Of a stretch of DNA of 64,000 nt, positions 37,211-52,300 are shown in pieces. The DNA lies in assembly GCA_905250115.1 (NCBI GenBank), contig CAJNOI010000217.1, forward strand, positions 62,001-126,000, given 5' to 3'. Under the pieces are notes generated by a model. It saw only the letters and a program-made list of their open reading frames with translations. It was not told the DNA's origin and searched no databases. The translations under genes were made by a program, and so were the position numbers. Position 1 is the first letter of the stretch. Each line of letters starts with the position of its first letter. The stretch is from Adineta steineri. Its lineage: Eukaryota > Rotifera > Eurotatoria > Adinetida > Adinetidae.

Positions 37211-38985
37211 TTGTACATATAATTTGTTTTAGTTGAGTTTGAACGAGATAAAAAGTAAAGATATTGCAAAGACTAAAACAATCGAAGAACATTTTTTTCT
37301 TCTTCTCCAACACTTTCTTTCGCTTGTCTATTTCTGCTTATCAGATAATTGTGTCGAAAACTCGCTTTCTTCTCTTGCTTTCTACTTTCTTTTTATCGTG
37401 AGTCAAGTAGTTGAATAAACAAAAATGATCGATCGACATGAGAAAACAAACGAGAAAAAAAATGCAAAAATAACAAAATTTTTTATGACATATATTGCAT
37501 ATATGAGCTTCCATTAATTTGCTCTTTCTTACTCTTTTGTCTATCTGTCATCAAACTTTCCGATGACACTACATCGAATAAACCAATCAGTTCACGCACT
37601 TTACCCCGTATATTGCCTAGCAATTCTCGTATATCTATGTATAATTGTATATAGCACTCAACATCTCAAGGGCATAAATAATACTAAGTTATTTCTTTTG
37701 TAAAATAAAGAGAGGAAAATGTTGAACGCGTAGATGATAACAAGAAAAGTAGCGAAAATAGTGAAAAACTATAGATTTGTAGGAAACACATAATAACAAG
37801 TAGGTCGAATAAAAAAAATATATAATTAGTACCTGTCTTACTTGTCATCTTTTTTAGGATTTTAAATTATACAATAGTTGACAAGAAGAATCTTCATTCA
37901 TTTTTATCATGTTAACTATATAGAAAGAAAATCAATTCAAGGAGACGACTTTAATTACGTGACCTATATGGCATATTTTCTCGAAACTTAATCTATGATA
38001 TCGTTGATTTATTAAGAGTATGTCATATTTCAAAAGAACTATGAAAAACGCAATACTATTAATAGTAGATATGCTATGAAATACGATAGAAACGAACACT
38101 AGTAATTATTGCTCTTCAGAAAAAAAAGCATTAGAATTTCTTTTCTATTCATAAAGAATACTTCATACCTAAATTTTTTTTATAGATTGTCTATAATTTT
38201 AAAATAAAATAAATATCGAGGAAAAAAAATGATAACTTCTAAAAGATTTACGTCATATGCACTCATGAAAGAAATGTTTTATATATAAAATATAAATCTC
38301 ACGGCATCCATAAAGAAAACGATCACATTTAAAAAAAAAAGACTTAAGACAGTTATGTATTCGGCAAGTACTTTATTTGTATGTTCGTTTATTAATCTTT
38401 TTGTTCCTATGAAAATGAGTTTCCAGACAAATTTTCTATCTTTTCTTACTCGGAAATGATTTTCAAAGAAGTATAATAACATACAGTATTTACCAATAGA
38501 AAATTTGATTCTCGGCAAGATGATTAATATTTTACGCCGTGTTAAATACAATCAACTCGTTTTTTTCTCCTTGAAAACAAAACTGATTTTCATAAGTAAA
38601 TGATCATTGCCTTATAGATATATTACTTTTCAATTCCATAAAGCATTCTTTGATCTTATTAATGAAGATATTCAATAGTTAAAAGATTCTCTCTAATTCT
38701 TCTATCTATATTGTAATATATATATAAAATAATAACTAGTTCAAACATTTATTTTTCTTGTTGGTAAATATAAATTGCACTGAGTCATTCTACATTCTCA
38801 TATAGCAAATGTTTGATGAAAGAAATATATTGATTTACTTACGGATTGAATATCAAATAGACAAATTGTTATTCAAAAGAATAGTAAAAATAGATTAGAA
38901 ACGTGGCTCATACATTTCTAAATGACTTATATCTATTGTTCATTTATGAATGATGAATTATGAGAAATCTTGATGTGAAAAGATC

Positions 38986-39291
38986 ATGACTGCAAAAAAT
39001 TATTTTTCTTTGTTAATAGTTCTTTTACTTACTGTTAAAAGTAATTTCTTGACAATGGTATTTGATTGTCAGTGGAGCATATTATTACGAATGTTTTTTC
39101 AACCTACTAGCAAAACGACATGTGTTCTGACAATATGGTATTTTAGTATTGAAGAAAAAAATTATATGAAAGCAGTTTCATGTGGTATGTGGACAGATAA
39201 TGTCATGGAACTATTTTATAAATTGATTTTTAAAAAAAAAACATTGTTGGTTAGTATTTTATCAAAGTTTCGCCAGTCTAAAACTCGTTAA
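38986..39291 (+). CDS. Possible small secreted orphan protein (101 aa)
   Basis: This ATG-started single-exon frame begins with a typical hydrophobic leader (NYFSLLIVLLLTVKS). The mature part contains three cysteines (FDCQW, TTCVL, VSCGM) and a basic C-terminus. I recognise no family. AT-rich sequence yields frames of this length by chance, and no splice sites or conserved motifs support it, so it is a candidate only. Confidence 0.25.
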   Translation: MTAKNYFSLLIVLLLTVKSNFLTMVFDCQWSILLRMFFQPTSKTTCVLTIWYFSIEEKNYMKAVSCGMWTDNVMELFYKLIFKKKTLLVSILSKFRQSKTR

Positions 39292-39944
39292 GTATTTAAT
39301 ATAAATCGATAAGTAGTCACATGTACTTCATATTCTATCTATAGACGAGAATAATACATACTCCTTGTTCATATAAAGATATTATAAACGTACGCTCTAT
39401 TTTAGAAATCGGGTATTTCTTCAATTTTTAGCCTGAAAATAATACACATATTAACGCGTCTATTGCGTTCATAAATATTTAAGACCGAATCAAAGTGATT
39501 TTTTTATGAATAATGACAAATTACGTCTGTCTCGTATTATAATAAAGAGTTACTTTCTTTATAACACTTCAAATAATTTACCGTCTGTGTTAATATAAAG
39601 GAGAGGAATAATTCTTTTGAAAAAAGTAAGTTTCCTGAACAGGTACTCGCTTTTTTTTTTATAGAATTTTATATGTAGTTTACTGCACTAATTCTTAGAA
39701 TTTTAATAATTGCAAAAATACTTGATTACAGATATTTTAACCTTGAATTACAAGTACTAGAATGTATTATTAAACAGAAGCTGATAAAATATGCAAAGTG
39801 CTTTTTTTAGAATTCTTTTTGTTCTCATAATGCAAAGATACGAAGAGAATTTATCATATATGTTACATATTTAATGTTTTTCTATCTAACTTAGGCAATT
39901 TAAGACCGAGACCAGAAGTATTCTTGCTAGAACGAAAAATAGTA

Positions 39945-39989
39945 GGGTGAGGGTGATATACTCAGCCGAGTTCCACGCTCACACCCTCA
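39945..39989. repeat. GT-rich inverted island A (TGAGGGTG ... CACCCTCA)
   Basis: GGGTGAGGGTG at the left and CACACCCTCA at the right form an inverted repeat; the right part contains one ACACCC hexamer. It belongs in style with the islands at 44123, 49931, 56425 and 58512. Confidence 0.5.
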
Positions 39990-40316
39990 AGATTAATAAG
40001 AAAAAACTATATTTTTATGCTTTATTTCATCTTTAGAATACATCAAAAATACTGTTTCAAGATTTAACGTGCTATACGATAATCACAAAATATATAAACT
40101 TAGAAAACAAAGAAAACATTGAGTGTCTTTTACAATGCTGTTGAGCAATAGAAAAAAAAAGAAAAATGAAACAAAAAGCAAAACTCATAATATATATATA
40201 TATCACAAAAAAAGAAAAAACACCCAAACCAAAAAAAAACAAAGAAAAATATCTTTATGCATTATGATTACAGAATACAAACTCGTATTCATTCTTTTGA
40301 ATAATAATCTAATAGT

Positions 40317-43300
40317 TTATAGTGATTTTGGTTTCGTGAATCGTATCAATGTTTCTGATGAACGATATAGAAATAAAAGTTTAGCAAAAAGTTGTTCTTC
40401 AATACGTAACATATCATGTTCACGAACTAAATAAATATCACGTAAAAGATGCCATAAACGTTCAACACTTGGTAATTCATTAAACATTATTGTACGACTT
40501 GTTTGTAATACTGTACGTAATAATCGTGCAACAACAACAACAAATGTTGTATATAAACCAATAATTCTAATAAAAAAAAAAAGTCATAGACAGTTGTATG
40601 TTGAAAGAATATCGAAGCTGAGTGAAAAGAGATTGTAAGTGTACGGAAAGCGAATATTGAAGAGTGATAGTTATACTTTTTGATGCAAACTACTATTGGA
40701 ATATATGTTTAACACTGGTTATCATGGCATTCTTCCAGTTAACACAATGTTTCCATTTCTATTCAATCTCTATTATTAACAATACTTACACTTCAGCGCT
40801 CATTGATCTCTATATCCATCACTAGAAAAGTCTATATTTTAATGCTTATTGTTCTTTTGTCTCCTCTATTCGTAGTCGCGAAAATACAATGATCTTAATT
40901 ACTAAAGTCTATCATAGGAAGGATATTCATAAGTTATATAATCAAACAGAAAATATATAAAGTACTCACCCATATCGAGTAAGAAATGAAATATTAGCTG
41001 GTGAAACTTTATCATTGAAAAATATCATACTCAAATATTCTTGATTGGAAGGAGGAGCACCTAGAAATATAATTAGGAAAAAAAAATAAATCAATTATGT
41101 GTTTATAAATTCTCTTGTTTTTTTACATGATGGAGTATAACCATATTTATTTTCATGTTCAGACATTTCCCACCAAACATCCGTACTATTTGGAATTGAT
41201 TTTGTACGATTTAAACCCATTGTAATATTAGCATAATAATCACGTGGAAAAACTAGACAAAATGAATTTAATACATCGTAAATTTTCTAAAAATGATTTA
41301 CTTGTTTTAAATGCACCAATTTCTTCTGGTTTTGCTTTTGGTTTAACATGTAAAAATCGTGGCATTAAATCTCTTATTGTAAAATTTCTAAAAATAGATA
41401 ATTATTTATTTAATTAAGATTTGTGTTTCTTTAAATATGAATTATACATAGATGTTTGTGATTCAACTGTTCCATTTAACATTTCAATTAATGCATTCCG
41501 AACAACTTGATCATTTGCTGTTATATTAACTATATTTTCTCCTGTTACAACAGCTGCAATATCTCCAGAATTATCTTGATTTGGTGGATTACGTGTTATT
41601 GTATATGAAAATCGTACAGGTACTGTTACATTTGAACGTAAATTATTTACAACAATATCACGTATTGGTTGACTAATTTTCCAAAGATCAACACTTGTAG
41701 CAAATAAATTTACACAACGAATATCATCAGAATTAAAATCACGTAGAAATGCATTGGCACTATCCTATTAAAAAAAATATTTAATAATATTATTGAAAAT
41801 AAGATTGATTAATAATAGAGAGAGATATAGGGATCAATTAAATTTGTTTACTATTAGCAATATTTGATTACAAATCAATTGATCGTTCGATAAATATGAA
41901 TAAATTATAAAATATAATTTCCTTATAAGAATATACAAAAATGCTTTTATTTTATCATGTGGAATGAAAGCTTACAAACAAATTCAATAAAAGAATTTTA
42001 CATCATCTTATTCATCGGAAACTATTGTACTATGAACATAGAAGAATATTCACTTTTATAGACCAAATGGAAAATAATCTAATACTAGAGCCGCTGAAAG
42101 GAATTCTCAGTGTATAATAGTCTATGTATAGAAAAGTTATTCCGCTGTATTTCAGTCTAAAACTGTATATATAGTATATAAGATACAATCCAAGGACATT
42201 CATTCAGTAATTGAAATACTCAATAGCCATGCGTGAATTCTACGCTAAGTTCATAATATGTAGATCTCCTTTCCTAGTCGTATCGTTTTACAACGGTAGA
42301 TTTTAGTTAACTCATTAATTGATAATGATTAAATTTAGACATACTTTGATAGCCGGTGATATGTTTAACGACTCGATTTTATCACGTAATAATTTTGAAT
42401 CTTCGGATTTAAATTCTTTTAAATCAAAATCTTGTGCTGTCATTTGATAAATTGGCTAGAATAAATTTTGAAATAAAGAAAAGCGAAAATAAATTTTCAA
42501 TCTTACTAAATAACCACCTAATTTAATTTCAACAGTAACTTCTTTCGGTGGATTTGGTTGATAAAATGATGATGAAAATGAAAAGAATAATAATGGAAAC
42601 CAAATTAATAGTATTAATAATATTAATATGGAACCACCAAGACCATATTTTGTTATTTTTGGTCGAGTTACACCACGATCAGTTGGATATTTCTTTTTTG
42701 GAAAAAAAAACAAAAATTCATTTTTTTATCTATTTAAAAATTAAAATATTTTTTACTTCTTCTGCCCATCGTGCACATTTTAATAAATAAACATTCGAAT
42801 AAATATCTTCTAATTGTAACCAACTTGATAATCCAAGTGATGTATCTGTAAAAATCCAATCCATAATCGTACGTAATTCAAGTAAAAATGGAATTAATAA
42901 ATAACTAAATAAAAAAACAAGCAATCAATTTAAATATTTCATTTTTTCTTAAATCAAATTCTTACATTCGATATAATACTTGAGTAACATAATTAAATCT
43001 TTTCATAAGAAAATTGCCTGCAATACGTTTTGGATAACCTAATCGTACTTGGATGGATGAATAACCAAAATAAATACATTTGAATAAATACCAAAATTGC
43101 GCAGCATAATTATCACGAAATTTTCTTCGAAAAAGAAAATATAAAATAAATGATTTTCTTTTAAAAATAAATACGATTATTTATACATACATATGTGTAA
43201 TACCAGGTAATATAAAAAATAACCAAATATGTACACCTAGAACTTGAAATAATTGAAAAAATAATTTTCCACGAACATTTCGACGTAAATAGAGTGCGCG

Positions 43301-46300
43301 ATCAATAATAATCAATAGAAATTGAATTAATAGTATGACAAGAAAAGCAACAGGAACCTGTAAAAAACAAAAGCCAAAGATAAGTTTGATTATTATGAAT
43401 AAATTCTATTACTTTATTTTCTTTTATTGTTTGTACAACATTTCCACCAGCACGTTCCTAAATATTGAATTTAATTGTACTTTTTTTTATTCATTTAGAA
43501 AATTTAATAGGGATGTGCATAGGTAAAATATCAGTTTTGTTCTGTGGAAGGGAAGATGTTCATGATATCTAATCCTATAAAACAATCACCAAATCGAACT
43601 TAATGATTACCCTTTGGTTTTCTGTTAACTGGAAGAAAGTGAAGTTGACAAATATTTGAAAAAAAACAAACTATTTCGAATTATTACTTACACCAAACTG
43701 GCTATAGAAACCAATAACAATAATCATATTGATAAAATCACAAAAGAACATTGATGCATAAACATCACGAACAAATAGTGATTGTTGAAGATGTCGATAG
43801 AAATTTATTAATGGTTTCATAAAACTAGAACTATTTAAAAGAATAGCTTTGAAATTGAAAGTAATATTTCAAAAAGAATACCTTTTAGCTCTTGGTGTTT
43901 GTAATCGACTAAGATCTTGTTCTTCAAATCCAACAGCATCTACATCAATTGAACCTAATGAAACGGAATATTAAAAACGACCTCTTTTTATGAATTCAAA
44001 CATTCTAGTTGATAGTACTGCGCTACGGAAGTAACTTTTTTTCTAACTTCCCCATTTCTATTTCGACTTAGGAGTATCACTAATGAAGAAGTAAGGATGG
44101 ATGAATGTGAGCGTACGAGACTGTGACTGAGAGTATTGTTCCCAAGTCACATCCGTACCCACAACCTCAATTGTCTTCTTTAAATTCAGTCTTTAGGAAA
44201 ATGTATATCAAATGATGAATTTTTAATTTACTAACTTTTCAATGCACTTCGTTCGGCTTTCCAAAGTCCAAGTTGCTAAAGATAAAGATAAGAAAAATAA
44301 ATTTTTTCAAATGAATAAAGCAAACAAAATACTTTTAATATTGAACGATGAAGAAATAGTGATAAAAGTAGAAAAAGATCAGCAACTGACGCGGCATTTT
44401 CCTTTCGATTAATTCCAATAATATTAACTGCTGATAATGGATTTGTTTCCATATTTTCTGATGAATTCCATGGATAAAATCGAAATTGAAATATATATTT
44501 AATAACAATCATGGCTTCTGTATATGTTATAACTGTAATCCAATAATTTCTTGATGGTCGTGATGATAACATAGCCCAAAGAAATATTGATAATGGTAAT
44601 GGCATTGAAAGAAGTGCGCCTGATGTTAAATGATTAAGTACCATTGCTGAATAACAAAGAAGTTCTGAACGAGACATTGTAAAATAAAATAAAGAATCAA
44701 ATAAACGATAAAGGCGTGAACGTTGACGTTGTTCAACTGGTTGAGAAGGTGTTCGAGTACGAATTGCACTAAATATCATAGAAAATCATTCAATATAAAA
44801 AAAAAACTTGATTTTTCTTAGAAAATTCTTACTCATTAAATTGATCTATATGATCCATTCGATTTAGATTAACAACAGAAGCCTATAGATAAAAGAAATG
44901 TTTTCTTTATATATTTATGAAAAAAAAAAGTTTTAAATTTACTGTTGCAACAGTTGTTTGAGCACGTATACGTTCTTCGTGTTGATTAATTTTTTCTTCT
45001 GATTTCATTTCGGATAATTTTCTTGATACTTCTCTATAATCACGTGAATGTCGATTAAATAAATCAATCAGATATTCAAGTACAATACGACTAATTAAAC
45101 GCATTTTAATTAAAAAAGATTTTTTTGTTTTTTTTGTTTTTTCTATTCGATAAATTATTATTGTATAAAAAGATTATCAATTACTAAATCTTACCTTTTG
45201 GTTCTACGCTTGGCGTAAATTCTGATACAGGTGTTGGTGGTATTTCTGTAGTTATTGCTTCCGGTGGAGTTTGAGGTCGAGAAATAGGTGTTGCAGGAAA
45301 TTCTAGAACATCATTTTCAGCAGCAGCTAATGGTGACGGTTCTGAAAAACAAGAGTATTTAATATGTAGGAATTTGATTCGATCTAATCTCAACCGTTTA
45401 TTATAACAAATGAAAAATTTGGTTCTTTTCAGCACTTGATAAGGTGTAGTACATAGCTAAACATATATCGATCAATATTCTTAGTATCTATTCTAGATAA
45501 TCATGACTTTGTTGTTTCGAGTATAGATGAATATATTACTTATATTTCCCTGCTTGATTAAAAGCACTCGCTCTCGTTTTTACTACGATATTTTATTCAA
45601 TTATCTTGATGTTTATGTATCTATTTTAAATCAGAAATTTCATGCATACAACTTGGGATGAAGATATGAAAATTAGACTCAACTCTAGTTAAATGATTAT
45701 GTGTAAAAAGGAGAAATTAAATCTTATAGAGTTTATCAATATTTCATTTCTATTGTTTTATTTAAAAAGACTTACTATCTGCAGCGACAGCAGCAGCTGC
45801 AGCTTTATCACTTGCAGTTAAAACTTGAAGAATCTATATTAAAATATAAGTATTTTCATTTCAATTTATATTCTATTTACCTGTTCTTGAGCTACTGTTG
45901 CTTCATCTTGTTTTCCTTCGTCTACTTCTTCGTCTGATTCATACTCAAACATATAATAATCACCAGATCGAATTGCTATTGAAGAAAAAACAAACAAATA
46001 TAATGATTATTATTTTATTTTTTCTATTCAATAAACCTCTGAAATGTTCAGATGATTCAACAAGTGCTGTAGCTGCTTTACTATCTGATTGATTTAATTT
46101 TGATTGTTGTTCTTTAATACGATTTAAACTTAGTTTTATTTTTGCAACTGTTTTATCTTCACGTTCACGATCTTCTTCAATTCGTTCATGTGAAATTTTA
46201 TTAAATAATACAGCGCCTTGACTAGCTAATTTAGCTTGTGAACGAAGTTCAGCAACAATGTGTTCCCAGTAATAACTACCAAATATTCGTTTTTGTAATA

Positions 46301-49300
46301 ATAAAAATATTAAACAAAATCCATCCCTATCAATAAATAAAAATAAAAGGCAAAGCCTATCGATATAATATTTACATGAATAGAGTAGCATCCGTTGCAC
46401 TACGATCACATTGTTGATTAATAGCTAAATAATTCAGAAAAACAATACATCCATTAGAATTCATCAAATATATAAACTAAAATCAAAGTTATACCATCAT
46501 ATGAAGCAGGACAATTTCTTGGAGGAATAAAATCCTTTTTTAAGCATGGTACAAGCAAGTCAACAAATGTACAAAATGAAGATGTACGTTTTACCCCTTC
46601 ACAAGGCAATGATGGATAAAGAAAAATACAGACTGCCACCTAGAGAATAATCAATTAAGAAGATATTTTTAAAAATCAATATAACACAAAATTTAATCAT
46701 AGAAAATTACATTCATTAGTCGAATGTATACAAGTAATAGAAAAGATTTCTTCTATAATGCATCGCAATGATAATATATCAATACAAACAACTATCTAAA
46801 TATATTTTTCTTTTATCTTACTAACAGAGAAGAACAAAAAAAACTGATCCCCGCTTTTTTACTTACTTGTAAACATGCTTTAATAAATATTACTGAAAAA
46901 CAGTAATAAACTAAATAACTCCACCTATAAAAAACAAATATTCGATAAAATAAATTTCAATATAATTGACTTACACTCGAAGCATAACTGTAACACGTTT
47001 CGTTAAAAAATCTTGTCCATACCAAAAGAAATAGAAACATGCTATTAGATAACCAAGACCAAGTAAACTAATTCGTGTTGTTCCAGCAAGATAAACAATT
47101 GATAGAACAATCCATGCACCATACATAAATATAGCATATTTGATTTGATCAAGCCAATGTCGTTTATTTATAACAAAATCCCATGTTGGATTATCTTTAT
47201 AAATATCATCATCATAAATTATTTCACGATTTGATCCACCTGTTTCAATAAATTTACTATCTTTTTCACTACTTTCATATTTAAATACACGCAATTGTTG
47301 ACAAGCAAATAATAGTTGAAAAAAATCAGCTAGATTTTTGAAGAAAAATAAATATTATATATTTGTAAAAATAAGAATGAAAATTACCTATTAGTTGTGT
47401 TGCTACTGGAGGATTAAAATAATCTGGTAAGACAAACCAACGTCTTAATTGAGGCCATCCATCAAATTTAAGATTGGTCCATGGATAATCTATAAAATAT
47501 AAGACATTTTAAAACATGCGGACATTGTAAAACAGATCAATAGTCAAATAATACAAATTTATATTATTCAAATAGTTGGTTATAACTTCATAAAAATGAC
47601 CTAAAAGGAGTGTTGCAGTGTCTAGGGACGGACATTTGCATCTATTAGGCTCCCACTCCAGACCGTGGCAGATATTTTAGTTAACTAAACAATTAATTAA
47701 CCACCCACCATAGACTTTCTATCGGAGCCATCACAGAATGTGAGAAATACGGTCTGAGGATCGTCACATAGTATGACACTCGACTGCAAGGTACTATCAG
47801 AGATCATAGATAACTAAAGTCTAGTTAAAATTTTTATGCTCTAAAGTAAGGAATGATGCTGCACGTATTTCGTATTTCACATTTTAATCTCGCAAGGATT
47901 GCGCTGACAGATTTTGCATTAGTTGATCAGAATTCTGCTAACATCATGGTATATGCTTTCATATAAAAATTAAAAAACAAACTTAGTAGTTACTCTACGT
48001 CATGTTATTTGTTAATAATCAAATCTCTTTTTTTACTACTCTAGTTTAGAACTATTCTATGCAACTGTACGAATCACTTATTGAAAAATTTCAAATTACA
48101 TACTGAAACAAAGTAATGGTGGTGCTCCAACGACACTCATATATTGAATTGGAAAAGCAATAATTAAAAATAATATATAAAATAGCCACATTCGTTGAAC
48201 AGAACGTCTACTAGATATTAAAAATATTCCAAGCCATAATGAATAAAGTACAGCCATTATATCAAGTCGAATAGCAATAACAATAACTGTTGTTATGTAA
48301 CATATCTAAGAAAAATATATTTTTTATAAACAGAAGGTCAAAGTTATTCTCTTATTTACCTCCAAACCAAATCGATAGAATACAAAATTTGCTGCATATT
48401 TTAAAAAATCACAAATACCTTTATCTGCTTCTCGATAATTAATCATATCATATTCGTCTTCATATGTATCATCATTCATACGATTTTTTAATGTAAATGG
48501 TTCAAATAAAATCGGAAAACGATTTTCAATAAGATGTACATTAAAACGAACTGATAATGATAAACGACGATGTCGTTGACGATATCGTCCAATTGCATCA
48601 AATGTTAAAGCAATTGTTATTAAAATATATAACTAAAAACAAAACGGGTCAAATTTATTTCGATTTTTAAATATTTCATTCATATGCTTACGCCAATAAA
48701 TCGATCAAGTGTTGGTGTTAATTCAAGACCAAACCATTTTGCGGTATCATTTGGCATTGAACTTAAGTTTAAATTAATCTAATTATTAATATATCAAAAG
48801 AGAAAAAAGAATATATAACATATATTTTATTTTTTTTTTACTTGGGAACAATTTCTAACAAAGAAATTTTGTTCTACAATATGCTGTTTTGCTATTGCTA
48901 ATTGATAACACATTGATGAAAGAATATAAAGACCAGTTGCTATTAATGTTAATAAATTAATCAATTTTCGTAGACGAAGTAGAACTAAGCCAACAGTTGC
49001 TAATATAATTAATGTTACATTAAATGCACAAACCTAATTATGAGATAAATATTAATTAAATATACAAGAAATAATCATATAGATTGATTACTTTAAGTAC
49101 AGATGTAAGAACCATGAGAAATAAAACAAATTTATAGGCATGTAATTCAGCAAAACGCCAAGTATAATAAGTTATTTGTTTATAAAGACGATTAGCACGA
49201 AAATAAAGTTTATATGATGATTCTTGCCATGTTTTAGGTTCACTTTTTAAAATTCGTTGTGTATGAGAACTGTTTACATGTTCAGTATTTTCTGTAAAAA

Positions 49301-52300
49301 ATATTTTTATTGATAAAAAAGTTTAAAATATGTATTTCTACCTTTAGCATATGCGTGAATATCTTTTAATGTACCACTTGCTGGACCTTCAATAGTTTTG
49401 TCACTGAAAAAAAAACAATACATAGATTATTTGGTAAACAACAGATATTTTATATTTGAAAATAGTTAATATTATTTTCGCAAAGAATATAGTCTTTCTG
49501 AGGAAAAGTTGACTAAATCAATTCGAGGTATCTGCTGTTTGAAACTGGAGCTTATAGTAAGTTTTAGATAATACTATCCTCCATATCAAATGACTTCCAA
49601 AGAAAGATTCCTTAATGTATCCAGCGGATTTTGATGAAATTATGTGGATTTATACAGTGAAGTGTACAGCAATTAGCGGTTATAACCGCATCTGTAAAAG
49701 TATTATAGTCGAACCATTGTTCAAAGGTTATACACGTATATCTTGTTGTATATACTGTTCTACTAGTCATCAGACTTATAGATCTCCTTGTCTGATGAAA
49801 ATTCGTTTTCCACGAGCTCAGAATATTTCTAACATATCCGATTTTGAAGTATGTCAACAACATTATAGTACTACGTTAGAAGATGAGACGTCAAAATGTC
49901 AACAATGAAAACGTCGACATGTGAAAACGAGTGTGGATGTGGGTGTGCGTGTGGATGTAGATAGAGCTACAAGATACTCACACTCTCTATATGTATTAGA
50001 ATTTAACTAATTCAATCAGAAATATAATCTGAATCGCAACTGAATTTTTTATTTTTTCAATTTTCGGTATTTTTCCATGCGACAATTTGACACTTTCCTC
50101 GTTAGAAATTATGCAAGATTGGTAGACTAGAAAGACGCACATATGAAGCAATACAAAGAGATAATAGTTATAGAAATCTGACACTACGAATATACAGAGA
50201 CACATGCCAAATATAATAATAGACGGAATTAAGAGTGATGCAAAGAGTATATCTGGATTGAGAACGCGCTTAAATTCTACATATTTCATTAGGAAAAACT
50301 TTCTATCTCAATCATCATAAGACTTATGTTTTCTTATTTGTGCTATGTATCTTGAAAATACTAATGAAAATTACTTTGGCATTGTAATTAATTTCATCCA
50401 ACCAGAATGAAAATAATGTAATTGTAATATATTAACAACTAAAAATGTACTTGGTGTAAGTAGTTTAACAGCTAAAACATCTGATGGAACCACATCAAGC
50501 CCAATTGATGCAAGTCTAAGAACAAATAATTATATAGACAAAGCAAATTTTTCTTAAAAAAACTAAAACTTACAATTCTTTACTGAATCTTTCTGTTAAA
50601 AATACATTAACGTTTTCAAACTAAAATAAATCAATTATATTTAATGATATAATTAATTCTCAATTACTTGATAAATATATATTCCAATTAATATCACCAT
50701 TGAATAAATAATTATTGTTAAATGAAATGTTGCCACTGTTTTTCGCCAGAATCCAAATGAAATCTAAATGCAAAAATAAAATTCATTTATTCAATTTTCT
50801 AATCTAAAAAAATGTTTATCTTACTTGGAATGCAAGAATAAAAAATAAATAAAATGCCATATAAATGATTCGATAAATAACTACAGTATTTTGAATACTG
50901 ACTAGTAGAAGCATGCCACATGATACAAATATCCAATATTTTGTTAGAAAATTAATTAACCATCGTCCTGAAGAAATTGAAAATAAAAAAATGACAAGAA
51001 AAAAAAATTAAATTCTCACCCAATCGTCGAGGATATGAATCAGTTGCTGTACTAACTCGACGACCTAAGAAAAAGAAGAAATAATAATGTAATAAATAAA
51101 TCATTAATGAAAACGAGAAGACCATTCCAAGGCAAACAGAAATTTTTATTTTCTTTCAAAAATTGTCTTACTTAATTCTATTTCTATAAAAACTACAAAT
51201 TTTTAGTTTTTCGCAATTCATCTAATTAAATAAATAACTACGAACCATCAGTTCCTTGTGCTCTAGCAATTCGTTTTTCATTTATATATTGTCGAAGTGT
51301 TAACCAAAAAAATAGCATATAGAAGGACTAAAAATAAATAATATTTTCATAATTAATCTATTTTATTCGAATTTTCATACCTTTAAAAGTAATGGAATAA
51401 ATGCAGGTTGATAATCATTTATACGAATGCCAATTTGTTCCATAGTTCGACGATCATATGCAAAATTCAATTGATTAAAACTAACTTTAAAACCAACTAA
51501 ATATTGTAGAATTAATAATATTCCACCATAGACTGTAAAAAATGGGCTCATTCTTAAACACCATTGTCGAGAATTCGGTAACACCCAAAGTATACAAGCC
51601 CAAAGAAGATAGACTAATGTTAATAAGCTATGAAATGTTATACTCCATGCCTAGATAGAATAAAATAAAATTCTTTTTTTTAAATAAAAATATTTTTACC
51701 AGCATAGCAATCAATGATAATAGATAACTATGTCGTTCGAGTACACGAATAATAGAAAATACAACAAAAATTATTCGTCCTTGCCATGTTTGATCACCAG
51801 GTTGTTCTAAACTCCATCGACGATATAATTTTGGTGGAGTTTGTTCTAATGTATCTCGACCATCAGAATTATGAACTAAACTCTATAATAGATATAAAAA
51901 TAAAACAAATATTAGTATAGTATATTATCATATTTTTGTATAATAAATAAAGCCCAGAATCAAGTTAATAAGTCAACAATAGATACAACACAGAAGCGTA
52001 ATTTTCGTTTAGAATTTCACTAAACTATGTCTATATATTTTGAAAAGTATTGCTAAGCGGTCACGCAATATAAATAATAACAAATAATTATAAAAACATG
52101 GGCAAACCTGTCGATCAAGACTGCGACGAGGATTAATCTGGTTAATAAGTTACACACGTAAAAATGTGCTCATCTAACACAAAAAAAATCTTCTCATCAT
52201 TTTCCTTACCTGCTGTTCGACGGATGGAATTGTTAATACATTCGTTCGGATCTTTTAAAATAAATTTAGAATAAAAAAACAATTTTTTATTGATAAATTA

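Larger units (their letters stand above)
37211..40316. other. Intergenic, 3.1 kb
   Basis: The left part should hold the TBC1D24 promoter; the right part is the 3' flank of Piezo. It contains one ATG-started small frame (38986-39291, listed separately) and a GT/CA inverted island at 39945-39989. Confidence 0.5.
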
